This document shows positions 16,889-26,272 of a DNA stretch of 64,000 bases, one piece after another. Position numbers and translations under genes: made by a program. The stretch comes from JABWAN01 sp041918175 (GTDB taxonomy: Bacteria > Zhuqueibacterota > Zhuqueibacteria > Zhuqueibacterales > Zhuqueibacteraceae): the NCBI GenBank assembly GCA_041918175.1, contig JAYRWE010000058.1, positions 1 through 64,000 of the forward strand, read 5' to 3'. Positions within the stretch are counted from its first letter, which is position 1. The number at the start of each line of letters is the position of its first letter. The notes beneath the pieces were generated by a model. That model did no database searches, had not been told where the DNA came from, and saw nothing but the letters and a program-made list of their open reading frames with translations.

Positions 16889-17313
16889 ATCTGCCCAAAT
16901 TGAACCTCGAGCAAACCATCCAACGCGTGTCGCAAATGCGTAAGCTCGGCCTAAGCCTGCGTGAGGCGCACGACCAGCAATATCGGCTTGAAGGCTGGCT
17001 CAAGCGCGTGGCAGAGTTGCGCGCTCTACCTCTTGCGCGATGCCAAGCGGAAACTTCGGCTGCAGATCTAATCGCTCTCCGCGCAGTCTTTCGTGAGTAT
17101 TGGAAAAAAGGCGACCTCGCAGCGATTGTCGAGGTGGCTGCAAAGTTGTCCCAAACGCTCGTCGCACGCGATGCTTTATTGGCGGCATATAGCGCCTCAG
17201 CTCGTGAACGAATCGCTGAACATAAGCAGACTTCAAGCTTGCAAGAAGGCCATGAGCAGAGGGCCAAAGGTGAAGCGCGCGAAAAAGAAACTCTGAAGTC
17301 TGCCAATCCGTAA
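16885..17313 (+). CDS. Hypothetical partner of the nucleotidyltransferase
   Basis: A 142-residue, helix-rich, charged protein (MNLPKLNLEQTIQRVSQMR...) translationally coupled to the nucleotidyltransferase by ATGA. I recognise no motif. The coupling suggests the two proteins act together, probably one controlling the other. Confidence 0.6.
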   Translation: MNLPKLNLEQTIQRVSQMRKLGLSLREAHDQQYRLEGWLKRVAELRALPLARCQAETSAADLIALRAVFREYWKKGDLAAIVEVAAKLSQTLVARDALLAAYSASARERIAEHKQTSSLQEGHEQRAKGEAREKETLKSANP

Positions 17314-17326
17314 TTGGAGATGTAAG

Positions 17327-17965
17327 TTGATTTCATCCTTTCTGCGCCGCGCGGACTTCTTCTTCACCCGTTTGCAATACAACTCCGGCGATTGGGACGT
17401 GGATCAACGCATGCCCGCCAACCTGCTCAACTCCCTGGTGGAATACTCCACGATTGCAATTGGCCCCGAAGAAAAAGTTGTTCCCCTCAGCGCGCCGCAA
17501 ATGCTGCACTCGCCGTTTTGTTATCTCTCCGGCCACAAGCTTGTGCAATTCACCAATCAAGAACGCGACAATTTTGAGAAGTACGTGCGCAGCGGCGGGT
17601 TTGTGTTTGTGGATGACTGCAATCACGACATCGACGGCTTGTTTGCGAAATCATTTGAAGCGCAAATAGCCGCAATTTTCGGAAGCAATGCGCTTAAAAA
17701 AATTCCGAACGATCACGCGTTGTACCGCAGCTTTTTTGAGTTTGAAAAAGGCCCACCCACGACCTCCATTGAACTGAACGGTTGGGGCGACGATCTCGTG
17801 CATGATTATCTTAAGGCGATTGAAATCGACGGTCGCATCGCTGTGCTCTATAGCAACAAAGACTACGGCTGCGAGTGGGACTACGATTTTCGCAACAAAC
17901 GCTGGCTCGCGGAGGACAACACCAAGTTCGGCGTGAACATCGTGATGTATGCGATGACGGCGTGA
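17327..17965 (+). CDS. DUF4159-like protein
   Basis: A 212-residue protein with FFFTRLQYNSGDWDVDQRMP near the start, a middle GGFVFVDDCNHD and a late YSNKDYGCEWDYD. These are marks of DUF4159 proteins, a glutamine-amidotransferase-like fold usually found with MoxR and Bat-like genes, as here. The start is TTG after GGAG. Its cellular job is not known. Confidence 0.75.
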   Translation: MISSFLRRADFFFTRLQYNSGDWDVDQRMPANLLNSLVEYSTIAIGPEEKVVPLSAPQMLHSPFCYLSGHKLVQFTNQERDNFEKYVRSGGFVFVDDCNHDIDGLFAKSFEAQIAAIFGSNALKKIPNDHALYRSFFEFEKGPPTTSIELNGWGDDLVHDYLKAIEIDGRIAVLYSNKDYGCEWDYDFRNKRWLAEDNTKFGVNIVMYAMTA

Positions 17966-18004
17966 GGCTGACGACCTTTGAATTGAACAGCCCTCTCCTA
18001 AAAT

Positions 18005-18093
18005 GTCATTCTGCAAGAAACTTCCCTCGTTTTTGGCACTCTTCTCAAAATAGGATATTTCCCGAGCACTCGGGAAGGTTCTTACAGAATGAC
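18005..18093. repeat. GTCATTCTG inverted-repeat element
   Basis: Arms at 18005-18026 and 18072-18093 (GTCATTCTG-NN-AGAA and its complement) match at 20 of 22 positions around a 45-nt centre, just before moxR. A single arm of the same family is at 49324-49345. This looks like a small dispersed element rather than a terminator. Confidence 0.75.
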
Positions 18094-18127
18094 AATGCAA
18101 AGAGCCGATTTTTTAGCAGAGAATAAA

Positions 18128-19123
18128 ATGACCGAACCTGAAGTTCACGAACTGTTGCACAAGCTCTCCGCGCTTAAGCAGGAGATTCAAAAAGTGATCG
18201 TCGGGCAGGAACACACGCTCGATGAATTGCTGACGGCCTTCGTCGCGGGCGGGCACTGCCTGCTCGAAGGCGTGCCCGGCTTGGCGAAAACGCTGATGAT
18301 TCGCACGCTCGCCGAGGCCGTGCATCTTTCCTTTCGACGTATTCAATTCACGCCCGATCTCATGCCGACAGACATTGTGGGCACGGAGATTCTCGAAGAA
18401 GATCACGCCACGGGCAAACGTTTTTTCAAATTCATCCACGGCCCGGTGTTCGCGAATATCGTGCTCGCCGACGAGATCAATCGCACGCCGCCGAAAACGC
18501 AAGCTGCTTTGCTCGAAGCCATGCAGGAGTTCTCGGTCACATACGGCGGCACGACGTACCCACTCGCGCGTCCGTTTTTCGTGCTCGCGACGCAAAATCC
18601 CATCGAGCAGGCCGGCACCTATCCTTTGCCCGAAGCGCAATTGGATCGCTTTTTATTGTACATCAAAATTGCATACCCGCGCGAACGCGAAGAATTCGAC
18701 ATTCTCGCCGCAACGACTACGAGCAAAAAGGCCAGCGTGCAGGCCGTGATGACGACCGAAGAGATTCTCGCGGTGCAGACACTCGCACGCGAAGTGATGA
18801 TCAACGAGGATTTGATTGATTACGTGAATCGTTTGGTGCGAGCCACGCGGCCCGCGGAAAGTTCAGTCGCGTTCGTCAAAGAATGGGTACGCTGGGGCGC
18901 CGGTCCGCGCGCTGGGCAGGCGATGATTCTCACGGCGAAAGCGCGCGCATTGTTGCAGGGTAGATTTGCCGCAACGCTAGAAGATTTACAGGCCATGGCC
19001 GCACCGGTGTTGCGCCATCGCGTGTTGATCAATTTCAAAGGAGAAGCGGAGCGAATCACTTCGGAAGAAGTGACGCGCGAGTTGCTGCAGAAGATTGCGC
19101 CGCCGCGCAGCCCGTTGCTGTGA
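18128..19123 (+). CDS. moxR: MoxR-type AAA+ ATPase
   Basis: A 331-residue MoxR chaperone-like ATPase. Walker A is EGVPGLAKT, Walker B VLADEINR, with TPDLMPTDIVG and the sensor region FVLATQNPIEQ. These ATPases work with DUF58 and von Willebrand-type proteins in maturing or folding partners at the membrane. The ATG giving MTEPEVHELL is chosen; an upstream ATG lies inside the inverted repeat. It is followed by DUF58, BatA-like and two membrane proteins in the same direction. Confidence 0.9.
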   Translation: MTEPEVHELLHKLSALKQEIQKVIVGQEHTLDELLTAFVAGGHCLLEGVPGLAKTLMIRTLAEAVHLSFRRIQFTPDLMPTDIVGTEILEEDHATGKRFFKFIHGPVFANIVLADEINRTPPKTQAALLEAMQEFSVTYGGTTYPLARPFFVLATQNPIEQAGTYPLPEAQLDRFLLYIKIAYPREREEFDILAATTTSKKASVQAVMTTEEILAVQTLAREVMINEDLIDYVNRLVRATRPAESSVAFVKEWVRWGAGPRAGQAMILTAKARALLQGRFAATLEDLQAMAAPVLRHRVLINFKGEAERITSEEVTRELLQKIAPPRSPLL

Positions 19124-19127
19124 GCGT

Positions 19128-19219
19128 AGATCGTGAATTGTAGTTTGTTGATCGTGGCTTGTTGATCGTTGATCGTGGTCACTATCCACAATCTACAATC
19201 AACGATCTACGATCAACTA
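19128..19219. repeat. GTTGATCGT-type degenerate inverted repeat
   Basis: Units such as TTGTTGATCGTTGATCGTGG are followed by their inverse (CCACAATCTACAATCAACG), giving a long imperfect hairpin between moxR and the DUF58 gene. This is a third tandem family of the same style as those at 14751 and 29370. Confidence 0.7.
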
Positions 19220-19278
19220 CTCGCTTCACTTCGTGTTTCTGCAGATTCATTACTCTTCATGCAACCAAACGCACACAC

Positions 19279-20178
19279 ATGAATACCGTATCAAACTATC
19301 GTTTTATCGATCCACACGTGCTCGCGGCGATTTCAGATTTGCACCTTTTGGCGAAGACCGTGGTCGATGGTTTCATGTTGGGCGCCAATCAAAGCCCGCT
19401 CTCCGGCGCGGGTTTGGAATTCAATCAATACCGCAGCTATCAACCCGGCGACGATCTCCGCCGCGTGGATTGGAAAATGTACGCGCGCTCTGACCGCCAT
19501 TACGTGCGCGAGGCGGAAGTCGAAACCAGCATCACGGTGCGTTTTGTATTAGATGCCAGTGCTTCGATGGCGCATACGGAAGCGGGCATAAAGAAATTTG
19601 ACTATGCGCGTTTTATGATTGCCGCGCTCGGTTATCTCGCGCATCAACACGGCGACGCCATCGGGTTGGAAGCTTTGAGTAACGTTGCGTTCGCACATCT
19701 TCCGCCTAAACGCGAGCCGCAGCAGTTGCACCGCTTCCTGCATGAATTGGAGCGGCTCGCACCGCGTGGCGCGTGGCCGCAAGCTTCGCATTGGCAGCGT
19801 ATGTTGGAGACCGCGCAACGCCGCGAATTGCTCGTGATCGTGAGCGATGTCCATGAATATGAGCAGGAGATCACGGACGCGCTTTCGAAGTTCCGCGCGC
19901 TCAAAAACGAGGCGATCCTTTTTCAAATTTTGGGAAGAGATGAAGTTGAATTTCGCCACGAGGGTTTTCTCACGCTCGAAGATCTCGAAACCGGTCGCAC
20001 CGTCGAAATCGAAGGCGCGGCCGCACGGCGTTCTTATCTTACCGCCATGCAAAGCCGGCTTGCTGAAGTAAAAAGAACGCTGCAGAAGCAAGACATTGCT
20101 TATGAGCTTTTTTTTCTCGAGCAACCGCTCGACTTCGCATTGCGTCGTTATTTGACGCAGCGCATGAAGATGTTTTAG
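19279..20178 (+). CDS. DUF58 protein
   Basis: A 299-residue DUF58 protein with the signature LEFNQYRSYQPGDDLRRVDW and a vWA-like metal-site region RFVLDASASMAHTE (DxSxS). It usually acts with MoxR in a membrane-associated complex, possibly for stress tolerance. No membrane segment is evident, which fits a cytosolic partner. ATG at 19279 gives MNTVSNYRF; the preceding frame is repeat-derived. Confidence 0.85.
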   Translation: MNTVSNYRFIDPHVLAAISDLHLLAKTVVDGFMLGANQSPLSGAGLEFNQYRSYQPGDDLRRVDWKMYARSDRHYVREAEVETSITVRFVLDASASMAHTEAGIKKFDYARFMIAALGYLAHQHGDAIGLEALSNVAFAHLPPKREPQQLHRFLHELERLAPRGAWPQASHWQRMLETAQRRELLVIVSDVHEYEQEITDALSKFRALKNEAILFQILGRDEVEFRHEGFLTLEDLETGRTVEIEGAAARRSYLTAMQSRLAEVKRTLQKQDIAYELFFLEQPLDFALRRYLTQRMKMF

Positions 20179-20347
20179 TTCGCGCGCTTCAATGCGCCGC
20201 TTCGGTTTGGTTGTGACGCGTGTCAGCCCACCGTCTTGCAAGTCGACTGCAACGAATTTATTGCGATCCGGCCCACGAACCGAGACTTGAACATTCGCCG
20301 CATTTTTGCGTCCTGTTCCCCAAAACACAACTATACAGCCGACGAAC

Positions 20348-21868
20348 ATGTTGCAGTTTCTTTCTCCGCTTGCCTTTTTCGCGCTCGCCGCGCTCTTCAT
20401 TCCGCTGGCGATTCATCTATTGAGTCGCAAAAGCGGCAAGCGCCTCAAGGTTGGGAGCATACGATTTCTGAAGGCGGCAGAAAGCCGCAGGCTCAAAAGT
20501 TTTCGACTCAATGAAGTGCCGCTTCTGTTGCTGCGCTGCACTTTGCTCATGGTGATGACGCTGTTGCTCGCGCAGCCGCAGTGGTTGCGTTTTGCGCAGT
20601 CCTCCGATTCACGGGGACGCGTGCTGATCGCGCCGGAGTTACTTTCCGAAATGAATCCGCGCCTGAAAGAGCAAATAGATTCGCTTTCCGCCGCAGGCCA
20701 TGAATTGTTCGCGCTGGCCCCGAACTTTCCGAAATTGCAAGAGCGCGGAGCGCTTGCGACGCGCACGAACTATTGGTCGCTCGCTCGCGAGTTTGCTCAA
20801 GCAACGCATGGTGATATGCCGATTTGGATTTTTACTTCCGAGGCCGCGCGCTCCTTTCGCGGCGAAAGGCCGGCGCTGCCGGAAAATTTTACTTGGCAAG
20901 GCTACAGCGCATCGCATACCGAGCATTGGTTACACGCCGCGAAATTGGTGCATGAAGACAGCGTGCAATTTCTCATGGGAGAAAGCACGGCGCGACAAAC
21001 GGCCTACTCACGGTTCACCGCGAAACTACCTGCGTTGCCGGCGGAGGTGTTGCTCGAAGGCTTTCCGCCCGTTGCTATTTCCCGCGCGGCGAACGGCAGT
21101 GCGCTGCAATTGCGCTTGCATCATGTTGCCGCACACGACAGTACTTCGCTCATGATCACTGCCGCACCCAAAACCATCACAATCTATTTTGACGAAGAGC
21201 ATGCGGGCGATCGTCGCTATGTGCAAGCGGCGTTAGAGAGCGCAACGGAATTTGCCGCGACGTCATGGCAAGTACGCGCTGTGCCGCTGCCCGACAACGG
21301 CGCAAGTTTCGCTCGCAGCGATGCGGTGTTTTGGCTCTCGGAATCATCCTTGCCCAAGGAACTCGAAGAACACATTGCCAACGGAGCACTTCTAATAACG
21401 GATGCGGGCGCGCACAAGTATCACACGGTTGCAAGCGCAATTCTGCCGCGAGATTTTGCAATCGACAATCCGCCGCGCCTGTGGCGCAAAACCGTTGCTC
21501 CCGCGCACGGCCTCGAGCTCTGGCGCGAGGCACAAGGTGAAGCGCTGCTCAGCGCAGAACCGGCCGGCGCAGGTTGGCACTTGCGCTTTCAAAGCCGCTT
21601 TCATCCGCAATGGACCGATCTCGTTTTGCATCCCATGTTTCCTGAAATGTTGTTGCGCCTTATCGAACGCCACGATTTTAGCCGCGCGATGGAAGGCCCG
21701 CATGATCAACGTCGTTTGACGAATCTGCAATTGCATCCGCAAAAAGCGAGCGCCGCCGCGCGCACACCAGCAGCACCGCATGCCGTGAGCCTTCATCTTC
21801 CTTTATGGATACTCGCTGCGATTCTATTTGCATGCGAACGCCTGCTTGCAGAAAGGCGCGCATCGTGA
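20348..21868 (+). CDS. BatA-like membrane protein
   Basis: A 506-residue protein whose N-terminus (MLQFLSPLAFFALAALFIPL, then IHLLSRKSGKRLKVGSIRFL) is the aerotolerance-regulator BatA N-terminal domain: a membrane helix, a short basic loop and a second helix (LLLLRCTLLMVMTLLLAQ). A large extracytoplasmic part follows, then a last helix near the end (LPLWILAAILFACE). The next gene starts on its stop codon (GTGA). This fits the envelope partner of MoxR/DUF58. Confidence 0.8.
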   Translation: MLQFLSPLAFFALAALFIPLAIHLLSRKSGKRLKVGSIRFLKAAESRRLKSFRLNEVPLLLLRCTLLMVMTLLLAQPQWLRFAQSSDSRGRVLIAPELLSEMNPRLKEQIDSLSAAGHELFALAPNFPKLQERGALATRTNYWSLAREFAQATHGDMPIWIFTSEAARSFRGERPALPENFTWQGYSASHTEHWLHAAKLVHEDSVQFLMGESTARQTAYSRFTAKLPALPAEVLLEGFPPVAISRAANGSALQLRLHHVAAHDSTSLMITAAPKTITIYFDEEHAGDRRYVQAALESATEFAATSWQVRAVPLPDNGASFARSDAVFWLSESSLPKELEEHIANGALLITDAGAHKYHTVASAILPRDFAIDNPPRLWRKTVAPAHGLELWREAQGEALLSAEPAGAGWHLRFQSRFHPQWTDLVLHPMFPEMLLRLIERHDFSRAMEGPHDQRRLTNLQLHPQKASAAARTPAAPHAVSLHLPLWILAAILFACERLLAERRAS

Positions 21869-24048
21869 CGCACGAACAAGCGCAACAGGTGCTGCAAAGC
21901 TTACGACGCCGATGGAATCGCCGTGTCGCCATGCGCACGGCTTGGCAAGGTTTCAGTCTCGCGCTTGTGCTCGGCGTCATCGCCTCTTTCTTTTTTGAAG
22001 CGCGTTTGAGCGCGGCTCTGGCCCTCACCGGATTCGGTTTGATCTGGCGCGTACTGTATCATCGCAACCGTGCGGATCTACAGCACCTCGCGCGTCATCT
22101 CAATCGCACCCTGCCTGTGCTCGAAGAAAGTTGCGAGCTACTGCTTAAATCGCCCACCACGCTGAGTCTGCTCGAAAGTTTGCAGCACCGCCGTCTCTTG
22201 CAAAGCCTCGCGCAAGCGCAGATAAGCCTTCCTCCAATATTCACTCGCGCTGCGAAAAGATTTGTGTTGCGCAATTGCGCGCTCGCGCTCACGCTGGTGT
22301 TAGGCTTTATTGCGACACAGAAATTGCGCGCACGATCTGAAACGGTTGCAAATGCAACCAACTTCATGCACACGCCTGCAAAGCTGCCCTCTGCTGCAAG
22401 GCTCATCGAGTCTGCGATTGAAATTTCACCGCCCGTGTACACCGGCAAGTCCCGCCGCACAGCCTCCGATTTCAATCTCACGTTAGAAGAGAACGCGACG
22501 GTAACGTGGCGGCTCGCGTTCGATCAACCACTCACACGCGCCGCGCTAATGCTGAACGGCAAAGACACGCTCGCGTTGCGGTCACAGGATGCGACACATT
22601 TTTCCGCGCAAATGCAATTGCGCGAAAATGCTTTTTATCAATTCCTGTTTCAAGGCCGTGAGCAGGTGTTGCAATTCTCCGATTACTTTCGCGTTGAGAT
22701 CATCGCCGATGCCGCGCCCGTGATTGCCATTGACTCGCTTGCTTCGCGCACCGTCATTGCGCCGGGAGAGCAACCGGTGCTCGATCTCCGCTTGCGCGTG
22801 GAAGACGATTACGGCGTCACCCGGGTCGAAGCGTACGCAACGTTGGCGCGCGGCTCGGGCGAGGCCGTGCGTTTTCGCGAAGCCAAACTCCCGTTTGAAC
22901 GAGTCGAAAAAAAATCTGCTCGGATTTGGCAATTGCAAACGACACTCGATCTCGTGCGACTCGACATGGCGCCGGGCGACGAATTATATTTTTTCTACGA
23001 AGCGGAGGACAATCGCGAGCCCGCCGCAAACCGCAGCCGCTCGGAAACATTCTTCGTCGTTTGGCAGGATACGGCTGCGAGCGCTCCGCTTGCGACTGAC
23101 GGGCTGCTGATCAACCCATTGCCGGAATATTTTCGCAGCCAACGGCAAATCATCCTCGACACGGAGAAGCTCATCAAGGATCGTCCGCATCTTGCCGTTG
23201 CCGAATTTCAAAAGCGCGCACAGAATCTCGGCTTCGACCAACAAGCACTGCGCATGCGCTACGGCGAGTATTTGGGTGAGGAAACGGAGACAAGTGTTGT
23301 GACTGCTGCAGAGCCCGAAGGCGAAGCAATCGACAGGCGCGCCGCAGAGGACAAAACCTCGGCGGTGGCAAAAATCGTCGAGGAGTTCGCGCACGCGCAC
23401 GACATTGCCGAGAACGCAACGCTGTTCTCGCTGTCGGTGAAGACGCAACTCAAAGCCGCGCTCGCGGAAATGTGGAGTGCGGAGTTGCATCTGCGCATGT
23501 TTCGCCCCGACACGGCGCTGCCCTTTGAGTATCGCGCGCTCGCGTTATTGAAAAGTGTGCAACAACACAATCGCGTGTATGTGCAGCGCATCGGATTCGA
23601 AGCCACACCGATTAAAGAAGAAAAACGTTTGACCGGCGATCTCGAAAAAATTTCAAATCGTAGCGCACACGCAAACGTGCCGCGTGATTCGACGTTGCGC
23701 GAGGTACGCGCAGCATTAAGAATCTTACGTAGCGTTGAGCAATCACAGAGGCTGCCTGCTTCTACCGAGCTTGCGACACTTGCAAATGCCAGCCGCGAGT
23801 TGGCGCATGCGGTGATACGGCAATCGGGCGAAAGCCTGCGCGCGTTGCAGAATTTTCACGCTGTGCTCGTTGATTTTCAGCAACGTCGCATGCCCAGTGA
23901 TTCAAGTTTGCAGATGGCGCAGCGCGCTTTGTGGCGTTTGTTGCCGACGCCGGCGCCAGTTCCAGTGCAGCGCACGAACTTCGAATCTCAGCTCGCGCAA
24001 AAGTATTTTGAGAAACTTGATCATGATGTTGCCGAACGCAATCACTAG
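21865..24048 (+). CDS. DUF4175-like membrane protein
   Basis: A 727-residue protein with two N-terminal membrane helices (GFSLALVLGVIASFF, then a second near LALTGFGLIWRVLY), a further helix (NCALALTLVLGFIAT), a beta-rich extracytoplasmic region with the VEDDYGVTRVEAYA motif typical of DUF4175, and a long helical C-terminus. It starts at GTG overlapping batA. Its end overlaps the start of the next gene by 26 nt. The function is unknown beyond the Bat-like context. Confidence 0.7.
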   Translation: MTHEQAQQVLQSLRRRWNRRVAMRTAWQGFSLALVLGVIASFFFEARLSAALALTGFGLIWRVLYHRNRADLQHLARHLNRTLPVLEESCELLLKSPTTLSLLESLQHRRLLQSLAQAQISLPPIFTRAAKRFVLRNCALALTLVLGFIATQKLRARSETVANATNFMHTPAKLPSAARLIESAIEISPPVYTGKSRRTASDFNLTLEENATVTWRLAFDQPLTRAALMLNGKDTLALRSQDATHFSAQMQLRENAFYQFLFQGREQVLQFSDYFRVEIIADAAPVIAIDSLASRTVIAPGEQPVLDLRLRVEDDYGVTRVEAYATLARGSGEAVRFREAKLPFERVEKKSARIWQLQTTLDLVRLDMAPGDELYFFYEAEDNREPAANRSRSETFFVVWQDTAASAPLATDGLLINPLPEYFRSQRQIILDTEKLIKDRPHLAVAEFQKRAQNLGFDQQALRMRYGEYLGEETETSVVTAAEPEGEAIDRRAAEDKTSAVAKIVEEFAHAHDIAENATLFSLSVKTQLKAALAEMWSAELHLRMFRPDTALPFEYRALALLKSVQQHNRVYVQRIGFEATPIKEEKRLTGDLEKISNRSAHANVPRDSTLREVRAALRILRSVEQSQRLPASTELATLANASRELAHAVIRQSGESLRALQNFHAVLVDFQQRRMPSDSSLQMAQRALWRLLPTPAPVPVQRTNFESQLAQKYFEKLDHDVAERNH

Positions 24049-25879
24049 TCTCGAAACCGGCAGTGCGCTCTGGCTTCCTCTTCTCATCAGTCTGGCGCTT
24101 CTGCTCGCGACGAGTTACTTGATGTGGCAGCGCACACCGCGGAGACGATTACGCGCGCGCATGGCGGCAAATTCTCTCGCGATCTTTGCGTTGTTTGCGC
24201 TGGCCGTGCGTCCGCAATGGCGTGCGCCAATCCGCGCCGAAGCAACGGCCGTATTGTTTACTGCCGGCGCGGAAAAAGATTCTGTGCAGTTGAGAGATTT
24301 TCTCAATACGGCGGCGTTCAAATTTGCATTGCCTGATTATGATGGCGCGCATGAATTCAAAATCATACCAGATCTCGGTTACTTGCAACGGCATTTTCCT
24401 GAAGTGCGGCGCGTGCACGTTATCGGGCATGGCCTGCCGGAGTATGATTGGACGGAGTCGCCCGAGCTTGCGATCACGCCGCATTTCGCGGCGCTCGCAC
24501 CGGGTTTCAAATATGTGCATTGGCAAAAAACTTTGCTGTTGGGCGAGTCGCTGCTCATTCAAGGTCAAATCGCTTGCGCGGATAGCACGCAGCATTTCGT
24601 GACGCTGATCGATCCCGGCGGCGTTGCGGATTCGGTTGCTATTCAACCGCGTAAATCAACTTCTTTCACATTGCGCAGTACGCCGCGCGAAGCGGGAACG
24701 CATCTATACACGATGCGGCTGCGAACGGAGCAAGGCCGTGCGCTCGCTGCCGAGCAGGTTGCGGTTGACGTGCAACCGCCGCGAGCGCTGCGCCTTTTGA
24801 TTTTGGAAAGCGCCCCGAATTTCGAAACGAAATATCTCAAACGTTGGGCGGCGCAACAACAAGCGCGTGTAACCATGAGCACGACCATCAGTCGCGAACG
24901 TTATCGCTATGAATTTATCAATCACCCGAAGTTCGCTTTGAACCGCATTGATGCCGATCTCTTGCGCGGCTTCGATCTCGTGCTTGCAGACGCGCAAACA
25001 GTGCAAGATTTACAGCCACAAGAGCGCGCAGATTTGCGCACTGCGATTGCGCAAAAAGGTTTGGGCATATTGTTGCTCGCGGATGAAGCGGCATTCAAAC
25101 CAAACATAGACCAAGCTGATTTCTTTTTGCCGTTTCAATACGATGCTGTCCCCGAGTTGGAGGAGCGCACGGTGAGGCCCAATTGGAATTCCGCGGAGGC
25201 GCAGAGCGTGACGGCGCTGCCCGCCGCGCCTTATGAAATTTTGCCGGATTGGCGCAGCGTGCCGCTCGTGCGTGATGCGCAAGAGCGCACGCTAGTTGCA
25301 ATGCAACAACGTGGGCTGGGCCGCACGGCGTTGACGCTGGTGCGCACAACCTATCGTTGGATTTTGGAGGGCCATGGGGATTGGCACGCTTCCTATTGGT
25401 CGTATCTATTTTCGGAATTAGCACGCCGCACGCCCTCGACTGAAGTGTGGAAGAGCACGCGCGATGAACCGATTTACGTCGATCGCCCGGTTGAGTTCAC
25501 TGTTCTCACACCAACGCCGCAGCCGTTCGGCATCGTCACAACTGCAAGCGCGCCACGCGATACATTTTTCTTATCCCAAAATGAAAGCGAGTCGTTGCGA
25601 TGGCAGGGCACGTTCTGGCCGCGCGCGACGGGTTGGCATGAGTTGAGCACAGGCAGCGGAGAGGGAATGCGATTTTATGTTCATGCAAAGGACGCATGGC
25701 AAACCTGGCAACAAGCTGAAAAAATCGCGGCAACTTCGCGGCACGCGCAAATTGCAAATGGTCATGTGCAGGCGCAGAATCCGCGCATCGCTTGGCGCAG
25801 CACAGCAATTTCACCGGCTTGGTTTTTCGCGCTCTTCTTATTGTGTTGCGCGTATTTGTGGATTGAAAGAAAGCTTTGA
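24023..25879 (+). CDS. Bat-operon-type membrane protein
   Basis: A 618-residue protein with two helices at the N-terminus (WLPLLISLALLLATSYLMW, then a second from LAIFALFALAVRP), an extracytoplasmic middle with a class-I glutamine amidotransferase-like piece (ADQ-type helices, GLGILLLADEAAF) and a final helix (WFFALFLLCCAYLWI). This is the typical last large protein of MoxR/DUF58 operons. ATG at 24023 or 24026 cannot be told apart. Confidence 0.7.
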   Translation: MMLPNAITSLETGSALWLPLLISLALLLATSYLMWQRTPRRRLRARMAANSLAIFALFALAVRPQWRAPIRAEATAVLFTAGAEKDSVQLRDFLNTAAFKFALPDYDGAHEFKIIPDLGYLQRHFPEVRRVHVIGHGLPEYDWTESPELAITPHFAALAPGFKYVHWQKTLLLGESLLIQGQIACADSTQHFVTLIDPGGVADSVAIQPRKSTSFTLRSTPREAGTHLYTMRLRTEQGRALAAEQVAVDVQPPRALRLLILESAPNFETKYLKRWAAQQQARVTMSTTISRERYRYEFINHPKFALNRIDADLLRGFDLVLADAQTVQDLQPQERADLRTAIAQKGLGILLLADEAAFKPNIDQADFFLPFQYDAVPELEERTVRPNWNSAEAQSVTALPAAPYEILPDWRSVPLVRDAQERTLVAMQQRGLGRTALTLVRTTYRWILEGHGDWHASYWSYLFSELARRTPSTEVWKSTRDEPIYVDRPVEFTVLTPTPQPFGIVTTASAPRDTFFLSQNESESLRWQGTFWPRATGWHELSTGSGEGMRFYVHAKDAWQTWQQAEKIAATSRHAQIANGHVQAQNPRIAWRSTAISPAWFFALFLLCCAYLWIERKL

Positions 25880-26039
25880 GAGTATTTGGGGAGGCCATGA
25901 CCTGCGTATCCCCTCGGCGAACCCAGCTTTGTTCTTTCGGTTGGGATTTTTACGCTGTGCCTCGGCGAAAGGAGAACCAGATGGAACAACGTCATCGCGA
26001 ACCGGCACACATCGCGCGTTCGCTGCGTTCATCATTTTG

Positions 26040-26191
26040 AATCCCGTAGGGATGAAATATTTATAGCTAAACCGCATCGAAAAAATACCCAACCCCAGCG
26101 AGGTGACATGACGGTCTTCACATGTCACAGCTATGGCGTCTATGAGTTCGGGAAAGCGACGTTGCTATAAACATTTCATCCTTACGGGATT
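26040..26191. repeat. 155-bp inverted-repeat element
   Basis: Arms AATCCCGTAGGGATGAAAT (from 26040) and ATTTCATCCTTACGGGATT (to 26191) continue to TTTATAGC/GCTATAAA. A nested perfect hairpin GTGACATG/CATGTCAC is at 26103-26128. No coding potential; it looks like a small non-autonomous mobile element. The gap from 25880 to 26272 holds this element plus a CT-NN-AG palindrome at 26250-26263 (ACGCCTGAAGGCGT). Confidence 0.75.
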
Positions 26192-26272
26192 GCGTCAGCG
26201 CGAAAGGAGAGCACTCCTTTCGCGCTTAACTTCTTGTCCTTCGCTGTTGACGCCTGAAGGCGTTACTACGAG

